A stretch of DNA of 64,000 bases from Siphlonurus alternatus (taxonomy: Eukaryota; Arthropoda; Insecta; Ephemeroptera; Siphlonuridae), in assembly GCA_949825025.1 (NCBI GenBank), contig OX463778.1, positions 7,455,142 to 7,519,141 of the forward strand. The letters are read 5' to 3'. Both the position numbers and the translations under genes were made by a program. The number at the start of each line of letters is the position of its first letter. Positions within the stretch are counted from its first letter, which is position 1. Below the pieces are notes generated by a model. The model searched no databases and had not been told where the DNA came from. It worked only from the letters and a program-made list of their open reading frames with translations. Below are positions 33,580-44,438 of this stretch, one piece after another.

Positions 33580-33930
33580 TAACTTCTGGTCATTTGCTAT
33601 AAGTCAGTTTAAGCAATGCTCTATGGTAGTAGCTCTGACTTTTGTCCGTGAGGTCCCCGGTTCAAATTCCGAACAAGGCAGACTTTTCGTGACTTGGAAT
33701 GGGTGTGACTGGCTACTAGATGATGGAGTTGGTAAAAGGAAGGCAGCTTACGGCTGTTTATACTCTGCTGGGATGATTAGGACCGTGGAATGTTGTACAA
33801 ACAACATACATGCTCCACTTGGAAACAATACTGTCTGGCGTGCAGACTGGGTATTAGCAGCCCCAGAGAGCACTGTGAACAATGTTGAAAAACAAGTTCC
33901 ACCATTGCTAACAAACCAACCTATTTGAGC
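33580..33930 (+). mobile_element. Probable tRNA-derived SINE
   Basis: A box A-like segment (CTATGGTAGTAGCTC) is followed about 35 bases later by box B GGTTCAAATTCC. The body is GC-richer than its surroundings and ends near AACAAACCAACC. The body differs from that of the SINE at 12090. The 122-codon frame crossing it shows no known domain and is taken as fortuitous. Confidence 0.5.
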
Positions 33931-33934
33931 AATT

Positions 33935-34236
33935 GCTGTTAATCAAAATTGCCGCTGCAGCATCAATATTTATTATTTATCATGTGTTATTTAATTTACA
34001 ACATTACTTGCTATCTATCTTAATAATATGTAGATACACACTTTCATTCTCATAAATTTTAAAAAGTGTTGCTAAAACTTGTTACACATTTATATAAGCT
34101 TTAAAAATTAAAGGTCCCGTGAACGTTATAGAAAAGTGATGATCGAAGAAGTGAAAATGGACCAACTAAAAGTTGAAATGTTTGAACAATAAGAATTTGG
34201 GACCTTCTAGAGCTGTGCAAATTTTTGCTTAGAGCT

Positions 34237-34269
<33 letters not shown>

Positions 34270-34915
34270 CTCGATTCTACACAGCTCATCACTATATTGT
34301 ATATAACAAAAAAAAAAAACTATTTTTACCTCTCGGAATTTTTGCTTTAATATAATATGCTGTGATTTTTATTATTATGTGATATATTTTCTATTATATA
34401 AAAAAATAATATATATTATCATTTGTTAAATTAACAAATGATTGTTAAATTCTGCATGTTTTTTTCATATATATACATGTTGTCCTTAGTGTAAAAAAAA
34501 AAGCTAGTCTTTTAAAAATGAGGAATTCACATCTGTATGATGATATACAATGGAGGAAATTGAAATTATAATGAAAAAAAATATTTTTGGTTTAAAATCT
34601 AATAAAAATACAGTATTTTTAAATACACATATATATCTCCAAACTTAAAAAAAAAAAAAATAATTAAAATATGACACTGAGATATTATTAAATTTTTCAT
34701 AAATAATCGATTTGACTTGTTCTCCAAATTTATTTAAAATCGTCTGTACTTTTTTGTTAGTCTCTCTGGTATGAAGCAAAGATGCTCTAAAACAAACCAA
34801 AAGTGTCAACTAATACATACAGACTTATGATACAGTACCTTATTAACAAATCTTGGATTATACCCAGAAACTGTGACATTTTTCCTGTTACAAAAGAAGT
34901 AAAAAAAAAAAAAGA
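33935..34915. other. AT-rich region with poly-A tracts
   Basis: A-runs at 34240-34267 and 34637-34660; otherwise nothing supported. Confidence 0.4.
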
Positions 34916-34919
34916 AACA

Positions 34920-35400
34920 TGAAATTTTTGTTATTGCATAGTTGGATAGAGGTTATGTTGTTGTTTTTCGCCCCAACTTTTTTTAAAACCCTCCAGCACC
35001 ATCAAAATCGTGCTGCAAAACACTGACGTCATTCAGTCAAATTAATTAAGAATTTGCTCCTGGAGGAACTGGAAGTGGGAATAATTGTAATTGTTCTTTT
35101 GTAGTTTTGAAACTTTGTAGAGGTTTTTGTATTAAAAGTACTGCAATGTGTGAAATTGAAATTGTAATGCTAGAATACAAATAGAAAGGTCACAAACTTG
35201 ACACTTCCGACTTCTTCCGGAGGGAATAATACAAAAATTTGGCTAAAGGCATGCAAATATTTAACACGCAAGTATGCGGAAAAAAGATGTATGACTTTGA
35301 CATCACAGCGTCTTTTCCATTGATTTTGAGGGTGTTAGGTGCATGGAAAAAATATTTCTTCATGGTTGGGTGCTGAATATTTTTGACACTACAGAACTGA
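34920..35400. mobile_element. Family C foldback carrying a family F MITE
   Basis: Left part (GTTATTGCATAGTTGGATAG, CTCCAGCACCATCAAAATCG) and right part (GCATGCAAATATTTAACACG, CATCACAGCGTCTTTTCC, GATTTTGAGGGTGTTAGG) match 19950-20265, with 35040-35245 inserted between. Confidence 0.55.
35040..35245. mobile_element. MITE family F, copy 3 (diverged)
   Basis: CTCCTGGAGGAACTGGAAGT at the left and ACACTTCCGACTTCTTCCGG at the right; the middle keeps TTGAAACTTTGTAGAGG-like sequence in the opposite orientation to 22190. Confidence 0.55.
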
Positions 35401-36029
35401 AAATGCTGTATCCAATTATGCAATATAAAATTTTTATGGTTTTCACGAGTAATCCAAAACTTGTAGGACTGTCTGTTAGCTTCAAAAATGGATATTTGCA
35501 TGCCCTGATAAAAGAACTACCTTTCTTATTAAACTTAAGAAACAAAACTTAAAACAACTTAAGAAAGGTAGCCTTTTGCCCAGATGCAAATGATCCTAAA
35601 TCTGAAGATATTTATATACACTTTTTGTTTGTACAAATCAATGCAACGTACTTATTTTCGTCAAGTTTTTCATATCAGAAAATTAACTTGCTGAAACAAA
35701 TCATTAAAAGTATCAAATACTTGTTCTGTCGTGCGGCATTTTTAATGCTGCCCTAATTTACAATAAAGGAGCTTCTTCTTAAATTAAATTATTTTAAATG
35801 CCTTGAGATTTGTTAATATTCTAAAAGATGAACCAAACTTAATATTTATTTTATTTGTGTGTTAATATACGATAACTATAACAATCATGCATGAAACTAA
35901 CTTGGAAATGTTGTTGTTAAATTAACATTGACTATTAATTAATTAATGGTGCACGGACTGTGTTTTGTTAAATTGCATGATATTTATTAAAATAACTAAC
36001 TTCCATCGTTCTTTCCTTATATTAATTAA

Positions 36030-37074
36030 TTAAGAGTAAGGAAACACGCCCAATGTTAAAAAAAAAAAAAAAAAACAAAAAAAAAAAAAAAAAAAAAAAA
36101 AACATGAAAAGTATGATAAAAATTTAAAATGTTCTCTACATCCCCTCTATCAATAGCTAAAATATCAGTTATACAAATTTGAGCTAATTTTTAAGTTATG
36201 AATTTTTAACGTTATTTACTAATTTAACATGGAAGTTCCATTTCTCCATGTTAAAGTAGTCAACTTTAAAAATTCATAACTTAAAGTAGAGTGAGCGAGT
36301 TCATTTTTTTTAATATTTTATTTTTTAAAAATAGTTTAAGCTGCCCTCTATTGAGAAATGAAAACCAAAAAATTCCATCTCAAATAGTTTCACCACAAAA
36401 AATTCCCAAAGTTGGTGTTTCGGAGGCCTTTAACGTGCAGCCTTATGGAACATAAAACCGCGTTTTACTCCAACTTTTTCTGAACTATGGTACCATTTAA
36501 AAAATACTTCCGTAATCTATGATGAATTCTTTAATGAATTTTCAAATAAAAAAAAATTTTACGGGGTCGTTTTCTTGGAAAAAAATTATGAAAATCCTTA
36601 TGGGAATTAACCCGCAAAAACTTAAAGATTTTTTTCCGATAAAACGGCTCCGTAAAATTTTTTTTTTATTTGAAAATTCATTAAAGAATTCATCATAGAT
36701 TACGTACGTATTTTTTAAATGGTACCATAGTTCAGACAAAGTTGGAGTAAAAAGCTGTTTTCTGTTCCATAAGGATGCATGTTAAAGGCCTCCGAAACAC
36801 CAACTTTAGGAATTTTTTGTGGTGAAGCAATTTGAGATGGAATTTTTTGGTTTTCTTTTCTCAATAAAGGGCGAGTTAAACTATTTTTAGAAAATAAAAT
36901 ATCCAAAAAAAATTAAATCGCTCACTCTACTTTAAAAACTAGCTCAAATTTGTATACCTGATATTTTAGCTACTGATGATAGCTAGGGAATGTAGAGGAA
37001 AACATTTTAAATTTTTTTCATAATTTTCGTGTGAGGGATTTTTTTTAGCATTGGGTGTCTTACTTTCTTCTTAA
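36030..37074. mobile_element. piggyBac-like MITE family P, interrupted
   Basis: TTAAGAGTAAGGAAACACGC and CCAATGTT at the left, ATTGGGTGTCTTACTTTC...TTAA at the right. Inner family P arms (TCCATGTTAAAGTAGTCAAC; TTGTATACCTGATATTTTAG) flank an inserted element at 36281-36935. Long A-runs lie at 36057-36102. Confidence 0.75.
36281..36935. mobile_element. Long foldback TTAA element family J, nested
   Basis: TTAAAGTAGAGTGAGCGA at the left and TCGCTCACTCTACTTTAA at the right. Arms of about 300 bp run inward with few differences (CCATCTCAAATAG..., GTTGGTGTTTCGGAGGCCTT, ATGGTACCATTTAAA, TTTACGG). The insertion site is a family P internal position read as CATAAC|TTAA|AAACTAG. Confidence 0.8.
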
Positions 37075-37190
37075 AATACTAATTATTGTTTCTTACCTTC
37101 TTTCTTCAGAATTAAAGTTTAACATGTAAAAGAAATTGAAATTACTATTAATGTGTGTTTTATAATAGTTTGCTATTTTCAATAGTGAAT

Positions 37191-37329
<139 letters not shown>

Positions 37330-38262
37330 CATGCTTGCATGTTTGTCTTTAACTTAAAAATTACACTGTAATAGAAAATATTATTTAAACACACCATTAT
37401 AAAAATTACACTAATTTTTTTAATTTCTTACTTTTTTATAATTCAGTTATCTAAAACATATTCAACAAAAAAGTATTCATTTTTTTAACTACTCTTAAAT
37501 TAGCAAGAACTTTAATTTATAACATTAACTCATTCCTTCTTACATTCTCTATCTTCTATTAAGTAAAATGTGCAAGGAAAATAAAATTACATGATCTTCT
37601 ACTATTTATCAGTCATTAGTAATCAATTTTTCTATTTCCTCTTTGCTTCAGGAGTGTATCAACTAGGCCAACTTAAATCTTATGATATAATTATGCTGTA
37701 ATTATGATATAATTATGCTTTTCCGAAAAATTTACTATACATTCTCACATTATTTATATTGTATGCTCACATACACAAGAAGCTAAGCTAAATCTCTCAT
37801 CAAACATGAGTACCACCTAATGTAATAGGGTAAAATTAAGCAATGTTGCCAAATAGTACAGCGCCGCTATTGTTCGGCTCGAAAAGTGTGCCACAGAAAT
37901 GGCAACACTGCACCTTTTTCATTGACTCGTGTGGCATTAGATGTGAATTTTAGCTTAGTCTCAAGTGTATATAATCAAGGCTATCTATATAGTGTATACT
38001 GCTGCCCAGAGCACAATGCAGAGTTTTAGAAAAGTCTTTAGTAAATTATTTCTCTGTAATATATTCTATATTTCTCTTTCCTAAAACTTTGGGAGAAAAA
38101 AAACTTTCTTTTTGAAACTCTGTACACATTAACCACTTCTTAATCATCATAGTTTGTATGACTTAAATGTAAGTGATACATATAAGTTTCTGCTCAATAA
38201 GAAAAAAAAAAAAAAAAAAATCAAGCATCATAGTTTTAACTCATCACATATCAGCTTATTCT
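37330..38262. other. Intergenic AT-rich sequence
   Basis: No gene seen. A short GC-rich island near 37860-37910 (CGCCGCTATTGTTCGGC) has no open frame of note. Confidence 0.35.
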
Positions 38263-38604
38263 TTAAGGGTAAGGTAACGCCACCAATGTTAAAAAAAAAA
38301 TCCCTCACACAAAAATTCTGAAATTTTTTTAAAATGTTCTCCTCTACACCCCCTATCAGTAGCTAAAATATCAGGTATACAAATTCGATCTAGTTTTTGA
38401 GTTATGAATTTGTATACCTGATATTTTAGCTACTGATAGGGGTGTAGAGGATGAACATTTTAAATTTTTTTCAGAATTTTTGTGTGATTTAATTATTTGA
38501 AAAAAAATCGAACTAAAAAGCGTCGATAGAAACACTAATGTGTTTCTATCGAATTTTTGTGTGAGGAATTTTTTTTAACATTGGTGGCGTTACCTTACCC
38601 TTAA
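38263..38604. mobile_element. piggyBac-like MITE family P
   Basis: TTAAGGGTAAGGTAACGCC to GGCGTTACCTTACCCTTAA, with internal arms TCAGTAGCTAAAATATCAGG and inverse. The right arm contains a small insertion, a hairpin with GATAGAAACAC / GTGTTTCTATC (about 38520-38552). Confidence 0.85.
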
Positions 38605-39064
38605 TCATAAACAAAAATAGAATCCAGTGTCAATATATATCATTAATATTTGTTTATTGATTCCAAATACTGATGGTTTATCAATAATTTCCATAGGTTT
38701 TTAAGTCAAATCATATGATCTAATATTGTTATCCATATTAACTATGACAACGTATAATATTTGCTTGTGCAATTTTTTACACTCACTAATAATTCAGGTG
38801 TTATTTATAACAATATTCTTATTAAAAATAAAAACAGCTGCCTTAATTAAAATTGTTTTATTTAATATTTTATCCAATATACAGGTTTATACAAAGGATG
38901 ATTTATTGAGGGAGGGATATGAAACTAAACATTCATCAATTGAATTACATAAATGATATGGTTTCTTTTCAAAATTATAACAGGTTTGGTGAAGATGGCA
39001 TTTTCATTTATTTCAAATAAATACAAATTAAACAGAAGTCAGATTAGAGCAAGCCAATTAAATA

Positions 39065-39760
39065 TGGACAACTTCCATGAAAAAATATATATTGCAAAAA
39101 TGAATAGAGGGTGCCAAATTATGCTACTGTTTTTTTTTTTTTTTTTTCCAGATTTTATAGAGCTCGGGAAGTATTGCTAAAAGTTTTTCTTAGGTTTAGG
39201 TTAGGTCTTTTAGGTCCTATCATTTTTATTACGGGTAAGAAAACACGAAACACAGATTGCTGTAGTCCCATTTTGTAACATGTAAACCTTAGCAACCTCA
39301 TAATAATTCTGAATTTTTTTTAGAGAGTTCTTGGTACCAAAAAAATGTGGAAAAAATTTCAAAACTATCTGCCGATCCAATTTTTTTAAATTAATTTTTT
39401 AAATTTTCAGTATAGGGCTTTCCCATGGAGACCTAAACTAAGAAATTAATTTAAAAAAATTGGATCGTCAGATTCTTTTGAAATTTTTTCTACATTTTTT
39501 TGGTCCTAAAAACTGTCTCTAAAAAAAAGTTCAGAATTATTATGAGGTTGCCAAGGTTTACATGTTAATCAAATGGGACTTCAACAATCGATGTTTCGTG
39601 TTTTCTTACCCTTAAGAAATGACGCCTCTCTGCACTTTTTTTTATATGTATTTTTTCAAATAGTTATCGGTCACAAGAAAATCGAAAAAAAAAAAAATCA
39701 AAAAATAAATGTGTAGAATAACTTTTCACCCTCTATACATTTCTGCAAGAAAACATTTCC
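39065..39760. mobile_element. Family A foldback element, copy 8 (interrupted)
   Basis: Left part with TGAATAGAGGGTGCCAAATT and AGAGCTCGGGAAGTATTGC; right part from GACGCCTCTCTGCAC to CACCCTCTATACATTTCTGC. The interruption falls in the core TTTTATTAAGAGAGGCG at its TTAA. Confidence 0.7.
39228..39615. mobile_element. TTAA element (family G relative) nested in family A
   Basis: GGGTAAGAAAACACGAAAC at the left, GTTTCGTGTTTTCTTACCC-TTAA at the right (left target mutated to TTAC). Inside, AACATGTAAACCTTAGCAAC and GGGCTTTCCCATGGAGACC match family G of 53122-53514. Confidence 0.75.
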
Positions 39761-40194
39761 ATGCAGGTTATTCATTCACCACATTAAAATACTTGATGCA
39801 AAATCTAATCAATTACAACATTGCTTCCTCCCTCTAAATAACTACCCAGATGGCAGTGCGACACATTTAAAAACCAAATAAATGTGGTGATGACATGAAT
39901 ATTACCCCGCCCTGCTAAGTTTGGAGGTATGATGAATTTATTATTTGGGGGGGGGGGGGGGTAGCTGGAGTAAATCTATAGCTCTTTGTATTTTAGAACT
40001 GCAATGCCAACAAATCAAACTGCTTATAAATTAAATGCTCCAGCTGTGTTTCACCAAGATATGGCAAAATAGCTTCATATATAGCAGAGACACAGAGTTC
40101 CATCCACATACTAAGTCGAGTTAGTACTTGGAACTCTGTGAGCAGAGACTATAAGACATCTCTTATCTTATGACCAGAAAAGTGCTAAAATTTT

Positions 40195-40382
40195 CAGTTA
40201 GGGCTAATCCTCTTTTGAACAGGGTATAGTCACTCCTGTCAGTTACAAAAAAAAATGTAAACAACACTCTTTTTTAGCATAGGAGAATGTTTCGACAAAT
40301 ATGATTTTTTTCTAAGCCAATCAGAATTCGGCCTCTATAAGCTGAAAGGATACCCCTAACAATAGAAGATTAGCCCTGATTT
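40195..40382. mobile_element. MITE with AGGGCTAATCCTC ends
   Basis: TTAGGGCTAATCCTCTTTTG at the left faces AGAAGATTAGCCCTGAT at the right. A terminal fragment (GAGGATTAGCCCTG) recurs near 53004. Confidence 0.5.
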
Positions 40383-40571
40383 CAGTTATCATTAAATTTA
40401 TCCATAAGACTTATATGTCTGTGAACAAAACACATTGGCGCTTTCAACATTTCGCTAGAAAACTTCCACCAGAGTGATTCCAGTTTGAGTGTGATTCTCT
40501 CACTTTTAATCTACGTACTCTAATAAGTGAAATATAAAACATACTGTATATAGTTATAAAAGGAATTACTA

Positions 40572-40845
40572 TTAATGAGATAGAACATGTCTACCCTTAA
40601 GAATTCTCTTCATCAAGATCTTGCGTCCCGCCAGAGTGGACATTCTTTTGTTCCAACCGTGCCGGTTGACGCGTCGTCTCTCGTTGGGTCGTGGAAAGTG
40701 ATTGCGCACGTTGGCAAATGCATTGCTCGTGGAGAAGCAGAGGCGCGAGACGAGACCAAGGAGGCCCGAGGGGGGTGGAGTCACGGCCTGCAGACCGAGG
40801 GGCGGAGGAAGCGAGCAGAGCACCCTCGGGGCCGTCGTGAATCTC
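40572..40845 (-). CDS. mRpL34: Mitochondrial large-subunit ribosomal protein bL34m, last exon
   Basis: Minus-strand exon after acceptor GCTCTACAG, 90 codons to TAA. The C-terminal 40 residues carry the bL34 signature: [31 protein letters not shown] and the terminal HVLSH, matching the bacterial and mitochondrial L34 pattern of HG(W/F)xxRMxTxxGRxxLxxRxxKGR. The preceding 45 residues are Pro/Leu/Ser/Arg-rich ([26 protein letters not shown]), consistent with a mitochondrial targeting segment. The 5' exon, with the start codon, was not located; it must lie at higher coordinates. The plus-strand 100-codon frame over the same bases is antisense shadow. L34 is a small basic protein of the 39S subunit in the matrix. 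Confidence 0.85.
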
Positions 40846-41399
40846 CTGTAGAGCAAAGACAGAAAGATATTAGCGTTCAGAAGGAATAAATAAATACGTA
40901 TTGTAAATTGAATTGTGTGCACTCTAATAATTCAATGGAATTATCAGTATGTAAGGGGGTTAGATCTTCCCCTCTCGCCCTTCTAAACTACATTGGCAAT
41001 AATAGGGTTTAGGTTTGAAAATTAGTTCTACTGTATATCAGTTATATCACACAACAGACAAACCCAACAACATGTGATTATGGATTCTGTGGATTGGTGA
41101 ACTGTCCCAAGATATCCCTTGTATTGGCGTGGGCTATTAAAACTAAATTGCCAGAGCAATGTATAGACCTGTCAAGCCTACGCACCGATCCTATAGCCAT
41201 ATCAGCAGATCAGTAAAGAACATGCAAGCACCATAACTCGGAAAGCAGGAGCACCCACTTTTAGTGCAGTTATTTACAACGTAAAAACCATGATACTGAT
41301 AATTGAATTGATCCATCTATATTACTCATGTAATCGAAAGATTGAAATAAAATTATTATTCTCATGGAGGAATTACAATCCATGGTATGTAAAAAAACC

Positions 41400-41470
41400 A
41401 CCTGCACCTGAGATCGAACTCAAGCCTCCTGAGCCAAGCATGCATCCAACTGCGCCACCGACCAGCTACT
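41400..41470 (-). repeat. tRNA-like sequence, probably a SINE head
   Basis: Minus strand: box A TGGCGCAGTTGG (about 41452-41441), box B GAGTTCGATCTCA (about 41420-41408). The arms do not form a clean cloverleaf with a matching acceptor stem, so it is more likely a SINE head or pseudo-tRNA than a gene. Confidence 0.45.
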
Positions 41471-41984
41471 GGAAAAGGTTCACCTTTATCCCTTACCCGC
41501 TACAGACAAGGTCAGCGCTTCAGGGGGTGCTTTCACTCTTTCACATAATCAAAAATTGTTGCGGGATCACACCATAAAAAATATAGCTCTGTAAGATAAT
41601 CATTTTTCTTCAGTGGGTTCCAGAAAATTCGACTATACTTCACAGCTTTCTTCAAAACCAAACAACCATGCAGCATTTCATACAACAAACAGAGGACACA
41701 ATGTTCCCTGTGCATAATATGCATACTAGTACTGTATATAATTATACACCACACAGCCCGGTAACGGACCCCCTTAAGACATTTTTCACTTTTAACAATT
41801 TTTATCTGCCATATTTAGGGTTCTTAAAAATTTGAAAAAATTATTAACATGTTCAATGGAATGTAGCAATTGAGTTTATCATAATTTCAGTTCGATATCA
41901 GAGCATCTCTTTGAGTAAAAAAAAAAACAAAAAAAATTGTGTGGAGGGACAGGAAAAAAAAATGTTCCGGTTTTGGTCCAGGGT

Positions 41985-42320
41985 CCAAGCCTGCTTTTGG
42001 ACTCCTTATAGCCAAAAAAAGTAAAAAAAATAAAATTGTAACCCATTAATCAAATCAGCCTTTTCATAAAAATAACAACTGCAATACCGTGATATTTTTT
42101 TTACTATATATGTAGTGAAGAAAAAATAAAAACGAATTATTTGTTAAAAACCCTGTTTTTATTCATTTTTTATTTTTTTTTTTTTGAACCAGTAAAAAAA
42201 TTTTCAAGGTATTGCAGTTATTTTCATGGAAAGGAGGGTTTGGTTAATCAGTTACAATTTTCTTTTTTTACTTTTTTTGCCTATAAGGAGCCTAAAAGCA
42301 GGTCGGAACCAAAACAGAGG
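41985..42320. mobile_element. Foldback MITE
   Basis: CCTGCTTTTGGACTCCTTAT, AGTTACAATTTTCTTTTTTT-type and CAACTGCAATACC arms: left GCCTGCTTTTGGACTCC and CAACTGCAATACCGTG are mirrored by AAGGTATTGCAGTT and TAAGGAGCCTAAAAGCAGG. Confidence 0.65.
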
Positions 42321-42564
42321 GCTGTGCACTGTATGCATAATGCATACATACAGTAATTATGACGTTGAGGGAGGCTGAAATAAAACCCTGAAATATAAAA
42401 AAATATACTTACTGTAATGTGGTTCTTATCAAACTATTAAATGCCATTGTTTAAGAATATTAAATGCAGTAGTTGCAGACCATAAACTGATGAGAAAAAT
42501 TTCCAACACGGGAAACGAGAACTTGCGCACAGCTGTGATCTGTGATGGCAGACGACAAACCATG

Positions 42565-42735
42565 CCGGCAAAGAGAGCCTGTGATTGGCTGTTACTGAAA
42601 TTTTCTAAGCTAATGCACCAATCAAAATCATTGTTACATATTTTCTGTTTATTTTGCTTAAACAGCTGATTTAAAAAACAGCACGAAGGGTTTTTCTAAA
42701 AACTCTTCGATTTTTCTACATTTCGGAGATTTGAG
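42565..42735 (+). promoter_or_regulatory. CCAAT-containing promoter region
   Basis: Just upstream of the microprotein start there are an inverted CCAAT (GATTGGCTG, about 42582) and a forward CCAATC (about 42618), with a GC-richer stretch (ATGCCGGCAAAGAGAG). Paired opposite CCAAT boxes are common in TATA-less promoters of housekeeping mitochondrial genes. It could also serve the minus-strand L34 gene, whose first exon is unlocated. Confidence 0.4.
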
Positions 42736-42930
42736 ATGCGTATTCGTCGTCCAAGAGGCTTATCTGGATTTGAAATAGGACTTGTTACAGTTATTGGAGT
42801 ATTGGGAGGTATTTACATTTGGAAACCAATTTTTACGGGCAGATCAAAAACTGTTGAAGCTCCTGCACCATCTGCCGTCCCTGCAGCAACATCAACTGAG
42901 ACCGCCGTGCAAAACCAGAAAAGTAGTTGA
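42736..42930 (+). CDS. PIGBOS1-like mitochondrial microprotein
   Basis: Single-exon 64-codon frame. Basic N-terminus (MRIRRPRGLSGFE), one hydrophobic helix at about residues 13-29 (IGLVTVIGVLGGIYIW) followed at once by KPIFTGR, then an Ala/Pro/Ser/Thr-rich tail. The layout R-L-x(5-8)-TVxGxxGGxYI-x2-P-x-F matches the vertebrate microprotein PIGBOS1, a small outer mitochondrial membrane protein that affects the unfolded protein response through ER contact. Assignment rests on this short motif only. GC-richer than its surroundings, with CCAAT boxes upstream. Confidence 0.6.
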   Translation: MRIRRPRGLSGFEIGLVTVIGVLGGIYIWKPIFTGRSKTVEAPAPSAVPAATSTETAVQNQKSS

Positions 42931-43127
42931 AATTGTGTATTTAAGGCCACACAGATACATATTATTCACAGCAATATTCAACGTTTCCAGAGGGTTTCAG
43001 GTAAATATAAATTTATTTTAATGGTAATGCCGGATAGGGCTCACATAGGGTATATGTATATTATTATACATACAGCTTCCCCCTGAAAGTGAAGGCTGGA
43101 TCCACCCCAAGGATTTTGTATATACAG

Positions 43128-43521
43128 GGTGTAGTCCGTATTAAGCTCTGAACGTTCAGAACAGCTGAACGATTACGGACCTGTAAGGAACAAAAACATT
43201 AACTTCAGAACATCAAATAACGGAATTGAATTGAATTGATTGATGTATTGACTTCGGGTCTAAGGACCAAGCAGTCATTGCCCGTAAATCAAATAATAAA
43301 TAATAATAATAAATAAATCAAATAACGGAACACTTTCATTGTGATCAGCTGACTCTAGTTGTGATAGTTCGGAGGAAAAGTTCGCAACACCCGGAACCTT
43401 TTTTTTGAGTTCAGCTGACTCACTTTGGGTAACCTCGGAAATGGTTCTGAACATTCAGAACATAATTTCGGAACGCTAAATCGAAGGTTCTGAACGTTCA
43501 GAACTTATTACGGACTACACC
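43128..43521. mobile_element. MITE with GGTGTAGTCCGTA ends, interrupted
   Basis: GGTGTAGTCCGTATTAAGC and TCTGAACGTTCAGAAC at the left face GTTCTGAACGTTCAGAAC and TTATTACGGACTACACC at the right. Repeated GAACATTCAGAAC blocks occur inside. Interrupted by a 91-bp retroposon (43226-43316). Confidence 0.75.
43226..43316 (+). mobile_element. Truncated retroposon with 14-bp target duplication
   Basis: Flanked by identical ATCAAATAACGGAA at 43212-43225 and 43317-43330. The 91-bp insert ends in a TAA/AATAAATA-rich tail, the mark of target-primed reverse transcription; the unique part reads GACTTCGGGTCTAAGGACC and AAGCAGTCATTGCCCG. Likely the 5'-truncated 3' end of a LINE. Confidence 0.75.
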
Positions 43522-44048
43522 CACAGTATATGCATATATATGTCAGGTTATATATGCAAAATCCTTGATCCACCCTTACTCTGTGTGCACTGTGCCACTG
43601 TGTGCTTATTCACAGTATACAGATAAGTGTCCAACAAGTCTTTGATTATGTACATACTGTATAATTATATACAGTATTATGTATGGAATTTGCGCTTCTC
43701 TACGTGTTTGATGGCTGACTGCTTTTGCTTGTTCAATGATTTACCCAGCTAGCTGTAATATATGCATACTTTCCAGGTGTATGCATAATCTAACGGTAAG
43801 ATTTGTTTAACACTACGTTTATTAACCTGGACAACACAAGGTCCTTTACTCAAAGTAAATGGATTTTGAACCTGTGAAACTTTGCATCAAGATAATATAT
43901 AATACGCGTATAAGGAATTTCAACCTATATATTCAAAATCTTAAGAGTTCTCATGTTCATTCATAATTTAGCCAAAATCCTTCCACTTCTGGCTACTTCT
44001 GGTGGTAATTTTACATTTGTTGAACTGTAAAAGCTACATTGTGACAGT

Positions 44049-44148
44049 GATGTACAGTACGCCGCAGCGAAAGTGGCTTCCACAACAATGCAAAGTGCAT
44101 TGTTGAGGAAGCCACTTTCGTCGCGGCATATGCATACTGTACTTCACA
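44049..44148. mobile_element. Short perfect hairpin MITE
   Basis: GTACAGTACGCCGCAGCGAA and AGTGGCTTCC...ACAATGCA are mirrored by TGCATTGTTGAGGAAGCCAC and GTCGCGGCATA. It sits about 70 bp upstream of the next exon. Confidence 0.65.
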
Positions 44149-44219
44149 AGTCAAGTTTATGTGTTAGAAGTTCTTAAAACAAACCATCCTCTAAAACGTT
44201 GCTCTCATTTGTTTCTAGA

Positions 44220-44438
44220 ATGTCTCAAAAAGGCGGAGTGCTGGCCTCTCTGAAAGGCAACCACCCCCTCACCCTCCTCGGAATTGCGATCGTCTGCACG
44301 ACTAGCATGTTCGTCGTGTACAAGTACTCGTTTGGACCAATCAACGCACGGAGAAGATTGCAAGACTCAGAAAATTGTGCTAAATTTATATACCAGCAAA
44401 GGCATGGTAATGTTTCAAATTCTAATAATGATGCTTAA
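44220..44438 (+). CDS. Unidentified 72-aa single-TM protein
   Basis: The exon follows the acceptor TTTGTTTCTAG (ends 44218) by one base, so ATG at 44220 is at the very start of the exon and a non-coding 5' exon is implied. MSQKGGVLASLKGNHP precedes a hydrophobic helix (LTLLGIAIVCTTSMFVVYKY, about residues 17-36), then a basic and polar tail (GPINARRRLQ). Stop TAA at 44436. AATAAA signals follow near 44482 and 44540. Size and layout resemble small mitochondrial inner-membrane subunits (COX6C was considered, but its Tyr-rich YADFY region is missing). Function unknown. Confidence 0.6.
   Translation: MSQKGGVLASLKGNHPLTLLGIAIVCTTSMFVVYKYSFGPINARRRLQDSENCAKFIYQQRHGNVSNSNNDA

Noticed and set aside
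33560..33928. 122-codon frame as a gene
   Set aside because: It crosses a tRNA-like head with pol III boxes, has no known domain, and fits a SINE better.
40587..40889. Plus-strand 100-codon frame
   Set aside because: Antisense to the bL34m exon, which has a clear family signature and splice acceptor on the minus strand.
41400..41470. A functional tRNA gene
   Set aside because: Boxes A and B are present but the acceptor stem does not pair cleanly.
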